This document shows, piece after piece, positions 24,283-33,917 of a stretch of DNA of 35,777 bases. The notes under the pieces were generated by a model that had not been told where the DNA came from, ran no database searches, and saw only the letters and a list, made by a program, of their open reading frames with translations. Made by a program: the position numbers and the translations under genes. This stretch comes from Candidatus Anaerobutyricum avicola. GTDB lineage: Bacteria > Bacillota > Clostridia > Lachnospirales > Lachnospiraceae. The stretch's first letter is position 1. Every line of letters begins with the position of its first letter. The stretch is from positions 1 to 35,777 of the forward strand of contig DXGQ01000027.1 of NCBI GenBank assembly GCA_019113845.1. The letters are read 5' to 3'.

Positions 24283-26129
24283 TGTCCCATTCCTCCCGTC
24301 TGTTCATATCGCTTTTCCTGTTCCCATGTACTGACGAACAGGGGCTCCCGATGATCCCTGTCATCAGGAAAAAGTTCCGTCTTCCGAAACGACTGTAAAA
24401 ATTCATCCACCGTATAACAAAATGCTCTCTCATCCAGCGCCTGCCCCATGGAGAAGATCTCCGGCGGCCGGATACCGACCTTCTTTACGACAGATGCGTT
24501 GCCGAAGATTGCATCCCGCGTACCATCCGCCACCACATTTCCCTGACAGAGTACGATAATCCGCTCCGCCCACTCGCACACCAGCTGCATATCATGGGTG
24601 GCGATCATGACCGTGTCGGTCACATCCTTCATATCTGTGAGGGTACGCATGATTTCCTTTCTGGTGGCAATATCCAGATTGGCCGTCGGCTCATCCAGAA
24701 GAAGGATGCCCGGATTTAAGGCGACGCCGATGGCAAGGCTGGCCCGGCGCATCTGCCCGCCGGACAGCAGTCGTCCGTCCCTGTCCGAAAGCTCTGACAA
24801 CCGAAAACGTGCCAGCAGCGCCTCCGTTTTCTTCTGCCAGTCCTCCACCCCTCTTACCTGCATGGCATAGGCGATGTCGCTGTAGATGGAATCTTTGATG
24901 AACATTTCCTCGGGATTCTGATACACGAGGGAAATCTGCTGGGACAATGCTTCCGGCTTTACATTTTTTAAGACGGTTCCGTCTAACGTCACCGTTCCCT
25001 CCGACGGCCGCAGCAATCCCACCAGCATCTTCATCATGGTGGATTTGCCCGCGCCGTTGGAACCGATGAGGGCGATTTTCTCTCCTTTGTGGATGGAAAG
25101 ATTCAACCCGTCAAAAATCACGCGAGGTTCCCCCTTGACAGAGCGGTACGAAACTTTCACATCCTGAAACTGCGCCACCGTTTGCGCTCCCGTCTGGCTC
25201 GCTTCCTGCATGTCTCTGCCGTCTGCATAGAATGTCAGTCCGGCCAGCGCCTTTTTTCCTTCTTCCACGGTCGTCGGCAGAGGACATCCGGCTGGAAGGA
25301 GCCCCTCTTTTTGCAGACGAAATCCGGCGATGGTCACCTGCGGAGGAAAGATGTTGCTCTCCTGCAGTTCTTCCACCCGTGCCAGCGCTTCTCCTGCCGG
25401 AAGAATCCACGCCGCCTGTCCGTCTCTTAACAGGAGGACATGTTTACAGTAGTCTGCAATATATTCGGTGTGATGCTCAATCACGATGATCGTTTTTCCA
25501 TACGTTTCATTCAGCTCCCGCAGCACCTCATAAATGCGGTCCGCGTGCCCCGGATCCAGCTGGGCGATGGGCTCGTCCAAAATCAGGATTTCCGGTCCCA
25601 GCGCCACCGCTCCCGCCAGCGCCAGCAGGTGGGTCTGCCCTCCGGAAAGCTGCCAGATGTATTCTTCCTCCCTGCCTTCCAGCCCGCACTGATGAAGCGC
25701 CTCTCTTCCTCTCTCCTCATAATCTGCCATGCCATAATTCAGGCAGGCATAGGAGGCGTCGTCCAGCACCGTCGGACGGACGATCTGATTTTCAAAGTCC
25801 TGATACACATATCCCACCTTGCGGGCGAGAGCGCCCACATCGGCCTGCAGCGTATTTTCCCCGTCAATAAAAACAGAGCCGGAAAATTCTCCGGCGATAA
25901 AATGTGGAATCAATCCGTTTAAGACCTTACATAAGGTCGATTTCCCACAGCCGTTGTTTCCAACGACTGCGAGGAAATCTCCTTTTTCAATCTCAAGACT
26001 GACATGGGATAACGTCGGCTGCTGTGCGCCCGGATAGGTGTACGTCAAATCTTCTATTCTGATAATCTTATCCATACTGTTACTCTTATCCATAACGTCA
26101 CTCTGCATTTTCTCCGTTCTCCCCGTCAC
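24279..26129 (-). CDS. ECF transporter ATPase, two fused ABC domains
   Basis: The 616-residue protein joins two ABC ATPase domains. Domain 1 has Walker A GNNGCGKST, Q-loop YQDFENQ, signature LSGGQTH, Walker B LILDEP and H-loop IEHHTEY. Domain 2 has GSNGAGKST, YQNPEE, LSGGQMRR, LLLDEPTANLD and ATHDMQ. This equals EcfA1-EcfA2 in one chain. The first start is GTG at 26129, overlapping the S gene stop as GTGA. ATG codons at 26108, 26093 and 26075 are alternatives, the last giving the usual MDKIIRIEDL domain start. A 60-residue tail after domain 2 is charged and not part of the ABC fold. Confidence 0.93.
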   Translation of the reverse strand: MTGRTEKMQSDVMDKSNSMDKIIRIEDLTYTYPGAQQPTLSHVSLEIEKGDFLAVVGNNGCGKSTLCKVLNGLIPHFIAGEFSGSVFIDGENTLQADVGALARKVGYVYQDFENQIVRPTVLDDASYACLNYGMADYEERGREALHQCGLEGREEEYIWQLSGGQTHLLALAGAVALGPEILILDEPIAQLDPGHADRIYEVLRELNETYGKTIIVIEHHTEYIADYCKHVLLLRDGQAAWILPAGEALARVEELQESNIFPPQVTIAGFRLQKEGLLPAGCPLPTTVEEGKKALAGLTFYADGRDMQEASQTGAQTVAQFQDVKVSYRSVKGEPRVIFDGLNLSIHKGEKIALIGSNGAGKSTMMKMLVGLLRPSEGTVTLDGTVLKNVKPEALSQQISLVYQNPEEMFIKDSIYSDIAYAMQVRGVEDWQKKTEALLARFRLSELSDRDGRLLSGGQMRRASLAIGVALNPGILLLDEPTANLDIATRKEIMRTLTDMKDVTDTVMIATHDMQLVCEWAERIIVLCQGNVVADGTRDAIFGNASVVKKVGIRPPEIFSMGQALDERAFCYTVDEFLQSFRKTELFPDDRDHREPLFVSTWEQEKRYEQTGGMGQ

Positions 26130-26968
26130 GCTTTACCGACAGCATCCGCATTCTTCCGCATCACCATGAGCATCACGATGGCGATCACTGCTGCCACAAC
26201 CATACCTGCTGCAAGGGCTGTGCCGCTCTCCGCCCAGCCTGCTTCCCAGTCAATGAGGGACAGACCGCTTTCCGCCATCATCTCGGCGCCAATCGCGCAA
26301 GCAAAAGCAACAAGACAGACGATGATATTTTTCACGCTGATCTCCCCAAGACCCGTCTCCTTCGTCCGTGGCTGCATGCCGAGGAGCGGTTCAATCTTTC
26401 CATACAGCTTCGGTACAAGATACAGCGTCGGCAGCAGGCAGAACAGGATGCCCGAGAATAACAGATCGTTTAAGAAAGCAAACCCTTCTGTGGCAAACAC
26501 ACTCTCCGGCAGACCGGCCACCGCCTCAAAGTCGCTGACAGCAAACTGTACCTTTAAGATGTCCACGATTGTTCCCATCAAAAGCTGTGCTCCCGTTCCC
26601 ACAAAGGCGGCAATGCCGACCATGACATGATTCTTCGGATTCTTCACCAGACGCCCGGCAATGTAAACGCCGATGGTCACTGTGATGAACTTCTCCAGCT
26701 CGCCGAGACCGCCGAACTGACCAAGCATGATCTCGCTGAACACCAGCTCCCCGGTAGCCGCTCCCAGCGCCGCGGACAGCGGATCAAACAACATGGAAAG
26801 CACCAGCGGTATAAACAGGAAAAATTCCACAGAAAACTCCACGATACCAACCTGAATACTCGGGATCAGCTCCGTAAACAAGGTCGCCAGACCGTACAGA
26901 GACATGGACAGGACAAAGATCATTAATTTCTGCGACTGCGTGGCAGCGCCATTTTGCGTAATAGACAT
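26126..26968 (-). CDS. ECF-type S (substrate-binding) membrane component, substrate unknown
   Basis: The 280-residue protein has six to seven hydrophobic segments with glycine- and acid-rich loops, and precedes the fused ATPase and T genes with a 4-base overlap. That position identifies it as the substrate-binding part. It is longer than typical 180-200 residue S proteins, with an extra pair of helices at the C-terminus. GGAGGAATG precedes the ATG. The RpiR regulator and PHP hydrolase in the operon suggest a phosphorylatable small molecule, but nothing in the sequence identifies it. Related proteins are often labelled only as hypothetical or wrongly as cell-division proteins. Confidence 0.8.
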   Translation of the reverse strand: MSITQNGAATQSQKLMIFVLSMSLYGLATLFTELIPSIQVGIVEFSVEFFLFIPLVLSMLFDPLSAALGAATGELVFSEIMLGQFGGLGELEKFITVTIGVYIAGRLVKNPKNHVMVGIAAFVGTGAQLLMGTIVDILKVQFAVSDFEAVAGLPESVFATEGFAFLNDLLFSGILFCLLPTLYLVPKLYGKIEPLLGMQPRTKETGLGEISVKNIIVCLVAFACAIGAEMMAESGLSLIDWEAGWAESGTALAAGMVVAAVIAIVMLMVMRKNADAVGKA

Positions 26969-27168
26969 GTTTCATTCCTCCACTTTTTTCACTCTTACTC
27001 TTATATCTTCTTTTGTTCCCGCACCTTTTCCATCCGGTCAGGCAGCCTGGCTTCGCCTCCGGAGGACGAAACCATCTGTCATACCATTTCTTTTCAGGAA
27101 AGGATGCGTTATCTTTGAAACAATTTTATTCTACCGAAGATATGTAAGGGCTTCTATCACGCAACCGT

Positions 27169-27192
27169 AAAATGAAAGTAAAATTTCATTTT
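27169..27192. promoter_or_regulatory. Candidate RpiR operator upstream of the ECF operon
   Basis: AAAATGAAA (27169-27177) and TTTCATTTT (27184-27192) are perfect 9-base inverted arms around a 6-base spacer, 200 bases upstream of the S-component start. TGAAA/TTTCA half sites are common for RpiR-family operators. A further AT-rich half-site-like stretch follows at 27201-27217. The same DNA lies just after the permease 2 stop, so a role at that transcript end is the alternative. Confidence 0.45.
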
Positions 27193-27216
27193 TGTTTTTT
27201 ATGAAAATTAATTTTA

Positions 27217-29895
27217 CTACAAACATTTCTTATCTCGTAACCGCTCGATCACGCTGGCGTTCTGGGTCCGGTCATAGATGATGACCGGCGCCGTGACGCA
27301 CACCAGAAAAGCACAGCCAAAAAGAATCAGGTTGCCGGACCATGGTATGGAAAAAGAAATGAAATAGACGTTCATCGCCTGAAAAGCGAGGAAGCTGAGC
27401 GGCAGCCCGATAATCATTGCTCCGGCAATGGACAACAGCGCATAGCCTGCCCCTTCGATGCGGAGCATTTTTTTCGTCTGCTTCACCGTCATACCGATGC
27501 TCTCCAGTGTGGCGAGCTCATCCCGCCTTGCCTGCACGCTGGCCGCCATCACATTCAGATAGTTCATCACGGCAAGCACCGCCAGAATTCCCCCGAGGCC
27601 GCCGCCGAGTACCTTCACCTGATTTTCCGATGTTTTCATCTCATGGTATCTGTCCAGCCGGGAGTAGGTGGAAACCGCGCTCTCCCCGGCAAACACCGCT
27701 TTTACCGCTTTTTCTGTCTCCTCGGAAAATGGTTCTTCGTACACCACATCCACCAGCTCTGTAAAGGTCTCTCCCATCAGCTTCTCTGCATACGCCTCGC
27801 TGACGATCAGTTCCGGAATGTAGCCGCCCGCAAAATAGGCGGGATTGACGTTGGCCTCTCCCACAGCGGCGATCCGCACGGTTTCCTCCTTTTCCGGGTG
27901 CAGTCCTTCCGGCAAAGAGAAATGTACCGTTTTATCTTTCATGCCGGCGTCTCCTTCCAGAAAGAAATTCGGCGATACGGCAATCTCTCCCTTGAGAAAA
28001 GCTTCTTCATCCAACACATTTCCCAATTTCTCATTGAGAAGGGCGAATCCTTCTTCATCCACGCCGATCAGACGCGACTGAAACTTATACCAGGACGGGT
28101 CGCTCTTATACTGCTCCATATCCTCCTCATAATTTCCCGGGCTGTATCTGGTCTCGTAGATCTCTTTCAGGTATTCCCCGTAAGTCTCTTCCTGATATGG
28201 CACTACCGCTGGGGTGGACGTCACTTTCCGGACTTCTTTCACACCGGGGATGTTCTTTAATTTTTGTATCTTTTCTTCGGTGATCAGCTGTCGTTCGTCT
28301 TCGTCCAGCGTCGTCTCATTTTTAAACTCTATATCATAATCCATTGTCTTTTCCAGAATCCGTTCCGCCTCATTGCCCCGCACAAGAGCGTTGACGGTCA
28401 CAAAAATGGAGAGCGCGATGATGAACGAAAGGAAAATGACTGCCGCCTGCTTTTTATCCCGGAACATATTTTGTCTCGCCATCTGCCAGACCACAGACTG
28501 CCCTCCCGCCGTTCGGCGCTTTTTCTTTTTATGATCTCCGGCTGCCTGTCTCCGGCTGTTCTGCATTTTCTTCTTTTTGTTCTTTTTCCCTTTTTTCTTC
28601 CCATACATTCCGGCCACATATCGCATGGCTTCCACCGGAGCCACTTCCCCGGCGAGGTTTGCCGGCTTCCGGCTGCTCAAAAGATTTACCAGCAAAGCAA
28701 ATGTACCGGCAAGGACAAAACTCCATCCGCTCACCATCGTCACCTGCCCGGCAGAGACAGTCGGATTGACCATGTGTAAAATCCCCGGAACTGCCAGCCG
28801 GGACACCACCGCCGATACGGCAAGACCTGCCGGAATCCCGATACAGGAGTTCCACAGCGCCTGCCGGTAGACAATGCCTTTTAGCTGGCGGGAGGTCATA
28901 CCGATCGTTTTCAACTGGCCATAATAACGGATATCTTTTGTGATAGAAATGTACAGGGTATTATAAATGAACAGGCAGCCGCTGGCAAAAATCATCGCCA
29001 GAAGCACCAGAAGCACTGCGGACATCTTCAAAAAACTGCTGATGGTATCATAATCTCCCTCGATAATCTGCATCCGCTCAAGCCCTACCGCATTCTGCAT
29101 CCGGATAATATCTTTCTCCGTATACAGAGGATTTTTTAGGGAGATTTTCAGGGAACCCTGCGTCAGATCAGTCTGTTTTACGCCCGTCTCCCTGAAAAAT
29201 GCCTCTGACACATATCCTCTGTTATTGCCGCTGTAATCCGTGTACCATCCGCAGAGGACAAACTCTTTCCGGATGCCTTCTTCTCCGGCATGCATCGTAT
29301 CTGCTTGGGTACTGTCTTTCCCGGTATTTTCCGTGCTCGCCGAAGCCTCTTCTTCCCCGGCGCTGTCTGCCTGTGCATTTTCCTGTGCCAGAGTATCATA
29401 GGTCACCGAAATACGCATTCCTTCCTTCGGCCGGGTGATCCCCATCGACCGCAGTGCAGTCCCCGAGAGCATGATTTCATTTTCTTTTTCCGGGTAATGT
29501 CCCGTATATTCTTCCAGCGCCGGAATGGTCTGGTGTTCCCAGCAAATGTCATCCAGCCAGTATAAGCGCATCTTATCCAGCTTTTTATCCTCATACGTGT
29601 TCACGATGGCACATTTGACCGCCACACCGGCATACTTCACCTCGTCCATCTCCCGGATGATCTCTACCTGTTTTTCGGCAGGCTCTGTCAGCTCCACATC
29701 GTAATCCATCCCTTCCATGCGAATCTGCCGCTGTGCGATCGTCGTCCAGTAACCGACTCCCAGCGCGATAATGACGGAGATCAGAAATGTGGTGAGAAAC
29801 AGCGCAAAGATGGTGAGAAGGTTCCGCTTTCCATTGGCTTTGTAGGTAGTGGAGGCGATCTTGGCCGTAACCTTTCGGTTGGATACTTTAAGCAT
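27217..29895 (-). CDS. ABC transporter permease, duplicated FtsX type (module 2)
   Basis: The 892-residue protein has the same layout as the permease of module 1: one N-terminal helix, a large extracellular domain, three helices, a cytoplasmic linker, one helix, a second extracellular domain and three helices. Two features set it apart. The first extracellular domain carries an acidic Ala/Ser/Glu-rich insertion (about 180-215). The cytoplasmic linker between the halves (about 430-475) is extremely rich in Lys and Arg. The ATG overlaps the ATPase gene by 8 bases and follows GGGAGGT. It works with the ATPase encoded upstream, probably in peptide sensing, resistance or export. Confidence 0.92.
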   Translation of the reverse strand: MLKVSNRKVTAKIASTTYKANGKRNLLTIFALFLTTFLISVIIALGVGYWTTIAQRQIRMEGMDYDVELTEPAEKQVEIIREMDEVKYAGVAVKCAIVNTYEDKKLDKMRLYWLDDICWEHQTIPALEEYTGHYPEKENEIMLSGTALRSMGITRPKEGMRISVTYDTLAQENAQADSAGEEEASASTENTGKDSTQADTMHAGEEGIRKEFVLCGWYTDYSGNNRGYVSEAFFRETGVKQTDLTQGSLKISLKNPLYTEKDIIRMQNAVGLERMQIIEGDYDTISSFLKMSAVLLVLLAMIFASGCLFIYNTLYISITKDIRYYGQLKTIGMTSRQLKGIVYRQALWNSCIGIPAGLAVSAVVSRLAVPGILHMVNPTVSAGQVTMVSGWSFVLAGTFALLVNLLSSRKPANLAGEVAPVEAMRYVAGMYGKKKGKKNKKKKMQNSRRQAAGDHKKKKRRTAGGQSVVWQMARQNMFRDKKQAAVIFLSFIIALSIFVTVNALVRGNEAERILEKTMDYDIEFKNETTLDEDERQLITEEKIQKLKNIPGVKEVRKVTSTPAVVPYQEETYGEYLKEIYETRYSPGNYEEDMEQYKSDPSWYKFQSRLIGVDEEGFALLNEKLGNVLDEEAFLKGEIAVSPNFFLEGDAGMKDKTVHFSLPEGLHPEKEETVRIAAVGEANVNPAYFAGGYIPELIVSEAYAEKLMGETFTELVDVVYEEPFSEETEKAVKAVFAGESAVSTYSRLDRYHEMKTSENQVKVLGGGLGGILAVLAVMNYLNVMAASVQARRDELATLESIGMTVKQTKKMLRIEGAGYALLSIAGAMIIGLPLSFLAFQAMNVYFISFSIPWSGNLILFGCAFLVCVTAPVIIYDRTQNASVIERLRDKKCL

Positions 29896-30622
29896 GGAAC
29901 TCTACCTCCCTTCCGTCTTTGCACAGGGCTTTCTCTTCTCCGGCAGAGTCTCCGCGCTGACCGCAGATTCTTCCGTCTTCCAGACGGATGATCCTGCTGG
30001 CCATCTGTGCGATCTCGTTGTTATGTGTGATCATCACGATGGTCTGTCCGAATTTCTCTCCTGTCACCTTCAACAGTCCCAACACATCCTGACTAGTCTT
30101 CGAGTCCAGATTCCCGGTCGGCTCATCGGCGAGGATCAGGGCAGGCTTGGCAGCCAACGCCCTTGCCAGCGCCACCCGCTGCTGCTGTCCACCGGAGAGC
30201 TGATTGGGCATGGCGTTTCGTTTTTCCATAAGACCGAGAGACAGAAGAATCTGTTCCACATAAGCCTCATCCGGCCGGACGCCGTCCAGCTTAATGGGGA
30301 GAACGATGTTATCGTACACATTCATAAGAGGCAATAGATTATAGCTTTGAAATACAAAGCCAATCTTTCTTCTCCGAAAGATAGTCAGCTCATCTCTGGA
30401 AAGGGCAGAAATATCTTTTCCCGCCACAAATACCTGCCCCGATGTGGGCGTATCCAGCCCTCCCATCATATGGAGCAACGTGGATTTGCCGCTGCCCGAA
30501 GTGCCGACAATGGCGAGGAATTCTCCCTGCTCCACGGTCAGGCTCACACCATCCAGTGCCTTTACCTGGTTCTCTCCCATCCCATAATATTTTTTCAGAT
30601 CCTTTACCTGCAAAATTTCCAT
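29888..30622 (-). CDS. ABC transporter ATP-binding protein (module 2)
   Basis: The 244-residue ATPase has Walker [10 protein letters not shown] (40-48), Q-loop FVFQSYN, signature [10 protein letters not shown], Walker [13 protein letters not shown] and H-loop MITHN. It is a close relative of the module 1 ATPase but lacks that protein's Gly-rich tail. The start is preceded by an AGGTG site and by a 13-base-arm dyad in the leader. It drives the permease encoded next. Confidence 0.94.
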   Translation of the reverse strand: MEILQVKDLKKYYGMGENQVKALDGVSLTVEQGEFLAIVGTSGSGKSTLLHMMGGLDTPTSGQVFVAGKDISALSRDELTIFRRRKIGFVFQSYNLLPLMNVYDNIVLPIKLDGVRPDEAYVEQILLSLGLMEKRNAMPNQLSGGQQQRVALARALAAKPALILADEPTGNLDSKTSQDVLGLLKVTGEKFGQTIVMITHNNEIAQMASRIIRLEDGRICGQRGDSAGEEKALCKDGREVEFHA

Positions 30623-30635
30623 ATATACACCTGCT

Positions 30636-30673
30636 TTCTTCTGTTATTTGTTACCTTTACAATAACAGAAGAA
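30636..30673. promoter_or_regulatory. Dyad in the leader of the module 2 ATPase gene
   Basis: Perfect 13-base arms (30636-30648 and 30661-30673) flank a 12-base loop, about 14 bases before the ATPase start. The RNA hairpin would end next to the ribosome site, and the DNA dyad could be the response-regulator target. It lies where the regulator box sits in module 1, but the sequence differs. No T-run follows, so it is not a terminator. Confidence 0.45.
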
Positions 30674-30734
30674 GCTTTCTCAATTCTTTCTCAAATGTGA
30701 CAGTTCTGACAGAATCGCAGATTCTATCTGATTT

Positions 30735-31775
30735 TTACTGGTTTCTCCTCACCTCATAGCGGGACAGATAAAGGTACATCGTCGTTCCCTTTCCCGGGGC
30801 GGACTGCACCCGCGCATAGCCGCCCTGCCGGGACAGCACTTCGCGCACCAGGTACAGTCCGATACCAAACCCCGGCTCTCCGCTCACTTCTTCCGCCCGG
30901 TAAAACCGCTCAAAGATCCTGCCCTGCTCTTCTTCCCGGATGCCGATGCCATTGTCCCTGACCGCAATGCAGACGAAAGCCTCTCCTGCACGGATGGAGA
31001 CAGCAATCTCCGACTCTTCCGGGGAATACTTCACCGCATTGTCCAGTACATTTGCCAGTGCTTCCACCGTCCACCTTTTGTCAGCATAACAGAGCGCCGC
31101 GCTGTCTCCGTCGCTCTTTTCTTCCCCGCTTACCTGTCTGTCACTCATCACAGGAACCGTCTCACAGCAGATCGCGATTCCCTTTTTCATGGCTGCCAGT
31201 TCCACCATCTGACACGCCTGCGCCAGGATTTCCCCGGCGTCCGTCATTTCCGGATGTAAGGAAATGATTTCTCTTTCGGTATATGTGGATTTGACCAGTT
31301 CTTTTACAAAGAAATCCAGCTTATCCGTCTGTTTTTGTATTTTTTGAAGCAGCGGCCACATTTTTTCTCTCAGTTCAGATTCGCCTGAGTCCGCGTGCAC
31401 GCTTCCATTTTCCTTCTCCGCCATCTCCTGCAGCAGACCCGTGTACAGCATCAGATTCGTCACCGGCGTGCGGATTTGATGCGTGATATTGGACACCACA
31501 GACTGAATGGCGTCCCTCTCTGTCTCTGCCTGTTCGCTGTGCAAGGCACTGATCTCCAAAAGGCGGTTAAGACGCTCCGCAATGGCGTTATCCAGAGATT
31601 CATCGTATTTTTCTTCCTGCCAGCCGCCCCCGATGGCTCTGTCCAGCCTGTTCAAAAGGGCCTCATAGAGGTTGTGCATCTTCTTTCGGTCATATGCCCT
31701 GCTAAAAAGAATGCCGGCGGTCGCGAACACCGCTGCCGCCAGCACACAGAAAATGTAAAAATATATTTCTTTCAT
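30735..31775 (-). CDS. Sensor histidine kinase with one membrane span (module 2)
   Basis: The 346-residue kinase has a single span (about 5-25), no extracellular domain, a coiled linker, H-box SNITHQIRTP with H99, N-box NVLDNAVKY, G1 RDNGIGI, F-box FERFYRAEE and G2 GFGIGLYLV. A Ser/Asp/Glu-rich loop lies between the dimerisation and ATPase domains. The ATG at 31775 overlaps the regulator stop (ATGA) and follows GGGGGAA; the frame further upstream lies in the regulator gene. As in module 1 it probably reads the state of its partner transporter. Confidence 0.93.
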   Translation of the reverse strand: MKEIYFYIFCVLAAAVFATAGILFSRAYDRKKMHNLYEALLNRLDRAIGGGWQEEKYDESLDNAIAERLNRLLEISALHSEQAETERDAIQSVVSNITHQIRTPVTNLMLYTGLLQEMAEKENGSVHADSGESELREKMWPLLQKIQKQTDKLDFFVKELVKSTYTEREIISLHPEMTDAGEILAQACQMVELAAMKKGIAICCETVPVMSDRQVSGEEKSDGDSAALCYADKRWTVEALANVLDNAVKYSPEESEIAVSIRAGEAFVCIAVRDNGIGIREEEQGRIFERFYRAEEVSGEPGFGIGLYLVREVLSRQGGYARVQSAPGKGTTMYLYLSRYEVRRNQ

Positions 31776-32488
31776 CTCTTTCCCCCGTTGTGTCCGTCTG
31801 ACTCCCACACATATCCTTTTCCATAAACAGTCCGGATATATTGCGGCCTGGACGGGGCATCTTCCAGCTTATCCCTGAGACGACGGATGCCGACGGAGAG
31901 CGCATTGTCCTCCACATACTCTGTTCCATCCGGCCAGACCCATTCCATAAGCCTGTCTCTTGTGATCACCTGTCCTTCATGGAAAACCAAAAGCTGTAAA
32001 ATCCGTCTCTCCGTCTTGCTCAGTTCCACCGGCCGCCCTTCTTTATAAAATTCCATCCTGTCAAACAGAAAATGAAAACATCCTTTCCGGTACTCGCTCT
32101 TTTGTTCCGGTACATTTCTTCTCAAAAGGGCGCGAATCCTCGCCCGCAGCACCATGAGGCTGAACGGCTTTGTGATATAATCATCCGCCCCACATTCCAG
32201 CCCGCTCACGATATCAATCTCCATATCTCTCGCTGTGAGAAGGGCAATGGGAACCCTGCTCTGCTCCCGGATCTGCCTGCAAAAGTCAAGGCCGCTCCCG
32301 TCCGGCAGATTGATATCCAGAATCAGCAGATCAAACTTCTGTTCCTTCCTCTGTTGTTTCGCCTCTTCTATCGACCCCGCCCGGACAAAGGTAAGCTCCG
32401 GACTCTGGAGAGAAAGACAGATTCCCTCCGCCAGATCTTCATCATCTTCCACGATCAAAATGTATTGTCTGCCAGCGTCCACCGCCAT
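31772..32488 (-). CDS. OmpR-family response regulator (module 2)
   Basis: The 238-residue regulator has acidic residues D15/D16, phospho-acceptor D58 in LILDINLPDG and K107 in TKPF, followed by a winged-helix domain ending in TVYGKGYVW. The frame opens with TTG at 32515, but the ATG at 32488 follows AGGAAGG at good spacing. It starts 46 bases after the MATE gene with no terminator between, so it may be co-transcribed with marR-like and MATE genes. It overlaps the kinase gene by 4 bases. Confidence 0.95.
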   Translation of the reverse strand: MAVDAGRQYILIVEDDEDLAEGICLSLQSPELTFVRAGSIEEAKQQRKEQKFDLLILDINLPDGSGLDFCRQIREQSRVPIALLTARDMEIDIVSGLECGADDYITKPFSLMVLRARIRALLRRNVPEQKSEYRKGCFHFLFDRMEFYKEGRPVELSKTERRILQLLVFHEGQVITRDRLMEWVWPDGTEYVEDNALSVGIRRLRDKLEDAPSRPQYIRTVYGKGYVWESDGHNGGKR

Positions 32489-32534
32489 AACGTCACCTTC
32501 CTCTTTCTTATGCAATCATTCTTTTTTGTCATAG

Positions 32535-33902
32535 TCAGGCTCCCTGCATCTGCCGCAGTGCCTTCTTAAACTGAAAATAGAACAGCACGGAGGTAAAGCA
32601 GATGGCCAGGAAATCCGCCACCGGCTCTGCCATGTAGACAGCACGCGCCTTATCCGCCGTAAAAATGTGCGGCATGATATAGATGAGCGGCAAAAGCAGG
32701 ATGAACTTTCGCATGACGGCCACCAGAATGGACGCCTTCGCATTTCCCAAAGAGATAAATGTCATCTGGCAGGCCATCTGAATGCCAAAGAGGAACATAC
32801 TTCCCATGTAGATACGGAGCGCCATCTGCGTATAGGAAAGCAGCGAGCCGTCCGAGGTGAACATGGCCGCAAATCCCTGTGGAAACAGCATGACGAAGAC
32901 CCACAGCAAACAGGAATACAGAAGGCTGCTCTTAAGTAGCAGCCGGAAAGCAGCCTTCACTCTCTTCACATTTCCAGCGCCATAATTATAACTGATGATT
33001 GGCTGCGCGCCCTGCCCGAGTCCCTGCATCGGCAGCATGGCAAACTGCATGACGCTCGTCAGGATCGTCATGGCGCCCACGGCGATATCTCCACCGTATT
33101 GGAGCAGAGAGGCGTTAAAGCAGACAGAAATCACGCTCTCGCTGGACTGCATGACGAAGTTGGACAGGCCGAGTGCCAGGCAAGGCAGCACAATGGTCTT
33201 TTCCAGACGCATATTCTGCACACGAATCCGCAAATGTGTCTTTTTCCCCAGCAAAAATACAAGAACCCACACACAGGAGATCGCCTGCGAGAGAATCGTT
33301 GCCAGCGCTGCGCCGCGCACGCCCATGTGCAGTCCGAAAATAAATACCGGATCGAGAATAATGTTGGTCACCGCCCCGATGAGCACCGACAACATGCCCG
33401 TCTTCGCAAATCCCTGCGCTGTGATAAAGGCATTCATTCCCAATGTGAGCTGCACAAAAATCGTTCCAAGCGCATAAATGTTCATATAATCCACGCCATA
33501 GTCTACCGTATTGGCGCTGGCGCCGAAGGCCATCAGAAAATCCCTGTTCCACAAAAGAAGCGCCGCTGTCAGCAAGACAGAAATAATGATCTGAATCACA
33601 AAACAGTTCCCCAGCGTCTTCTCCGCCTGGTCATGTTCTCCCTTTCCCATGAAAATGGTAGCCCGGGGTGCGCCACCGTACGCCACAAAAGCCGCAAATG
33701 CCGACACGATCATAATAAGCGGCATGCAGACGCCCACACCGGTGAGCGCCATGGCTCCCTCCTCCGGGATATGCCCAATATAAATCCTGTCCACAATATT
33801 ATACATCATATTGATGAGCTGCGCCGTCACCGTCGGGACCGCCAGCCGGAACAAAAGCCTGCCGACCGGCTCCGTCCCCAGAAAATCTTTCTCTTCGTCC
33901 AT
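32535..33902 (-). CDS. MATE-family multidrug exporter
   Basis: The 455-residue protein has about 12 hydrophobic segments in two related bundles. MATE hallmarks are FRLAVPTVTAQLINMMYNIVD at the start of bundle one and a GLGQGAQPIISYNYGAG segment in bundle two. The family exports cationic drugs using a sodium or proton gradient; MepA-like members resemble this one most. The ATG is preceded by AAAGGAATGG. It lies 41 bases after the MarR gene, the usual regulator-exporter pair, and is followed by the module 2 regulator. Confidence 0.93.
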   Translation of the reverse strand: MDEEKDFLGTEPVGRLLFRLAVPTVTAQLINMMYNIVDRIYIGHIPEEGAMALTGVGVCMPLIMIVSAFAAFVAYGGAPRATIFMGKGEHDQAEKTLGNCFVIQIIISVLLTAALLLWNRDFLMAFGASANTVDYGVDYMNIYALGTIFVQLTLGMNAFITAQGFAKTGMLSVLIGAVTNIILDPVFIFGLHMGVRGAALATILSQAISCVWVLVFLLGKKTHLRIRVQNMRLEKTIVLPCLALGLSNFVMQSSESVISVCFNASLLQYGGDIAVGAMTILTSVMQFAMLPMQGLGQGAQPIISYNYGAGNVKRVKAAFRLLLKSSLLYSCLLWVFVMLFPQGFAAMFTSDGSLLSYTQMALRIYMGSMFLFGIQMACQMTFISLGNAKASILVAVMRKFILLLPLIYIMPHIFTADKARAVYMAEPVADFLAICFTSVLFYFQFKKALRQMQGA

Positions 33903-33917
33903 TCTTCCATTCCTTTC

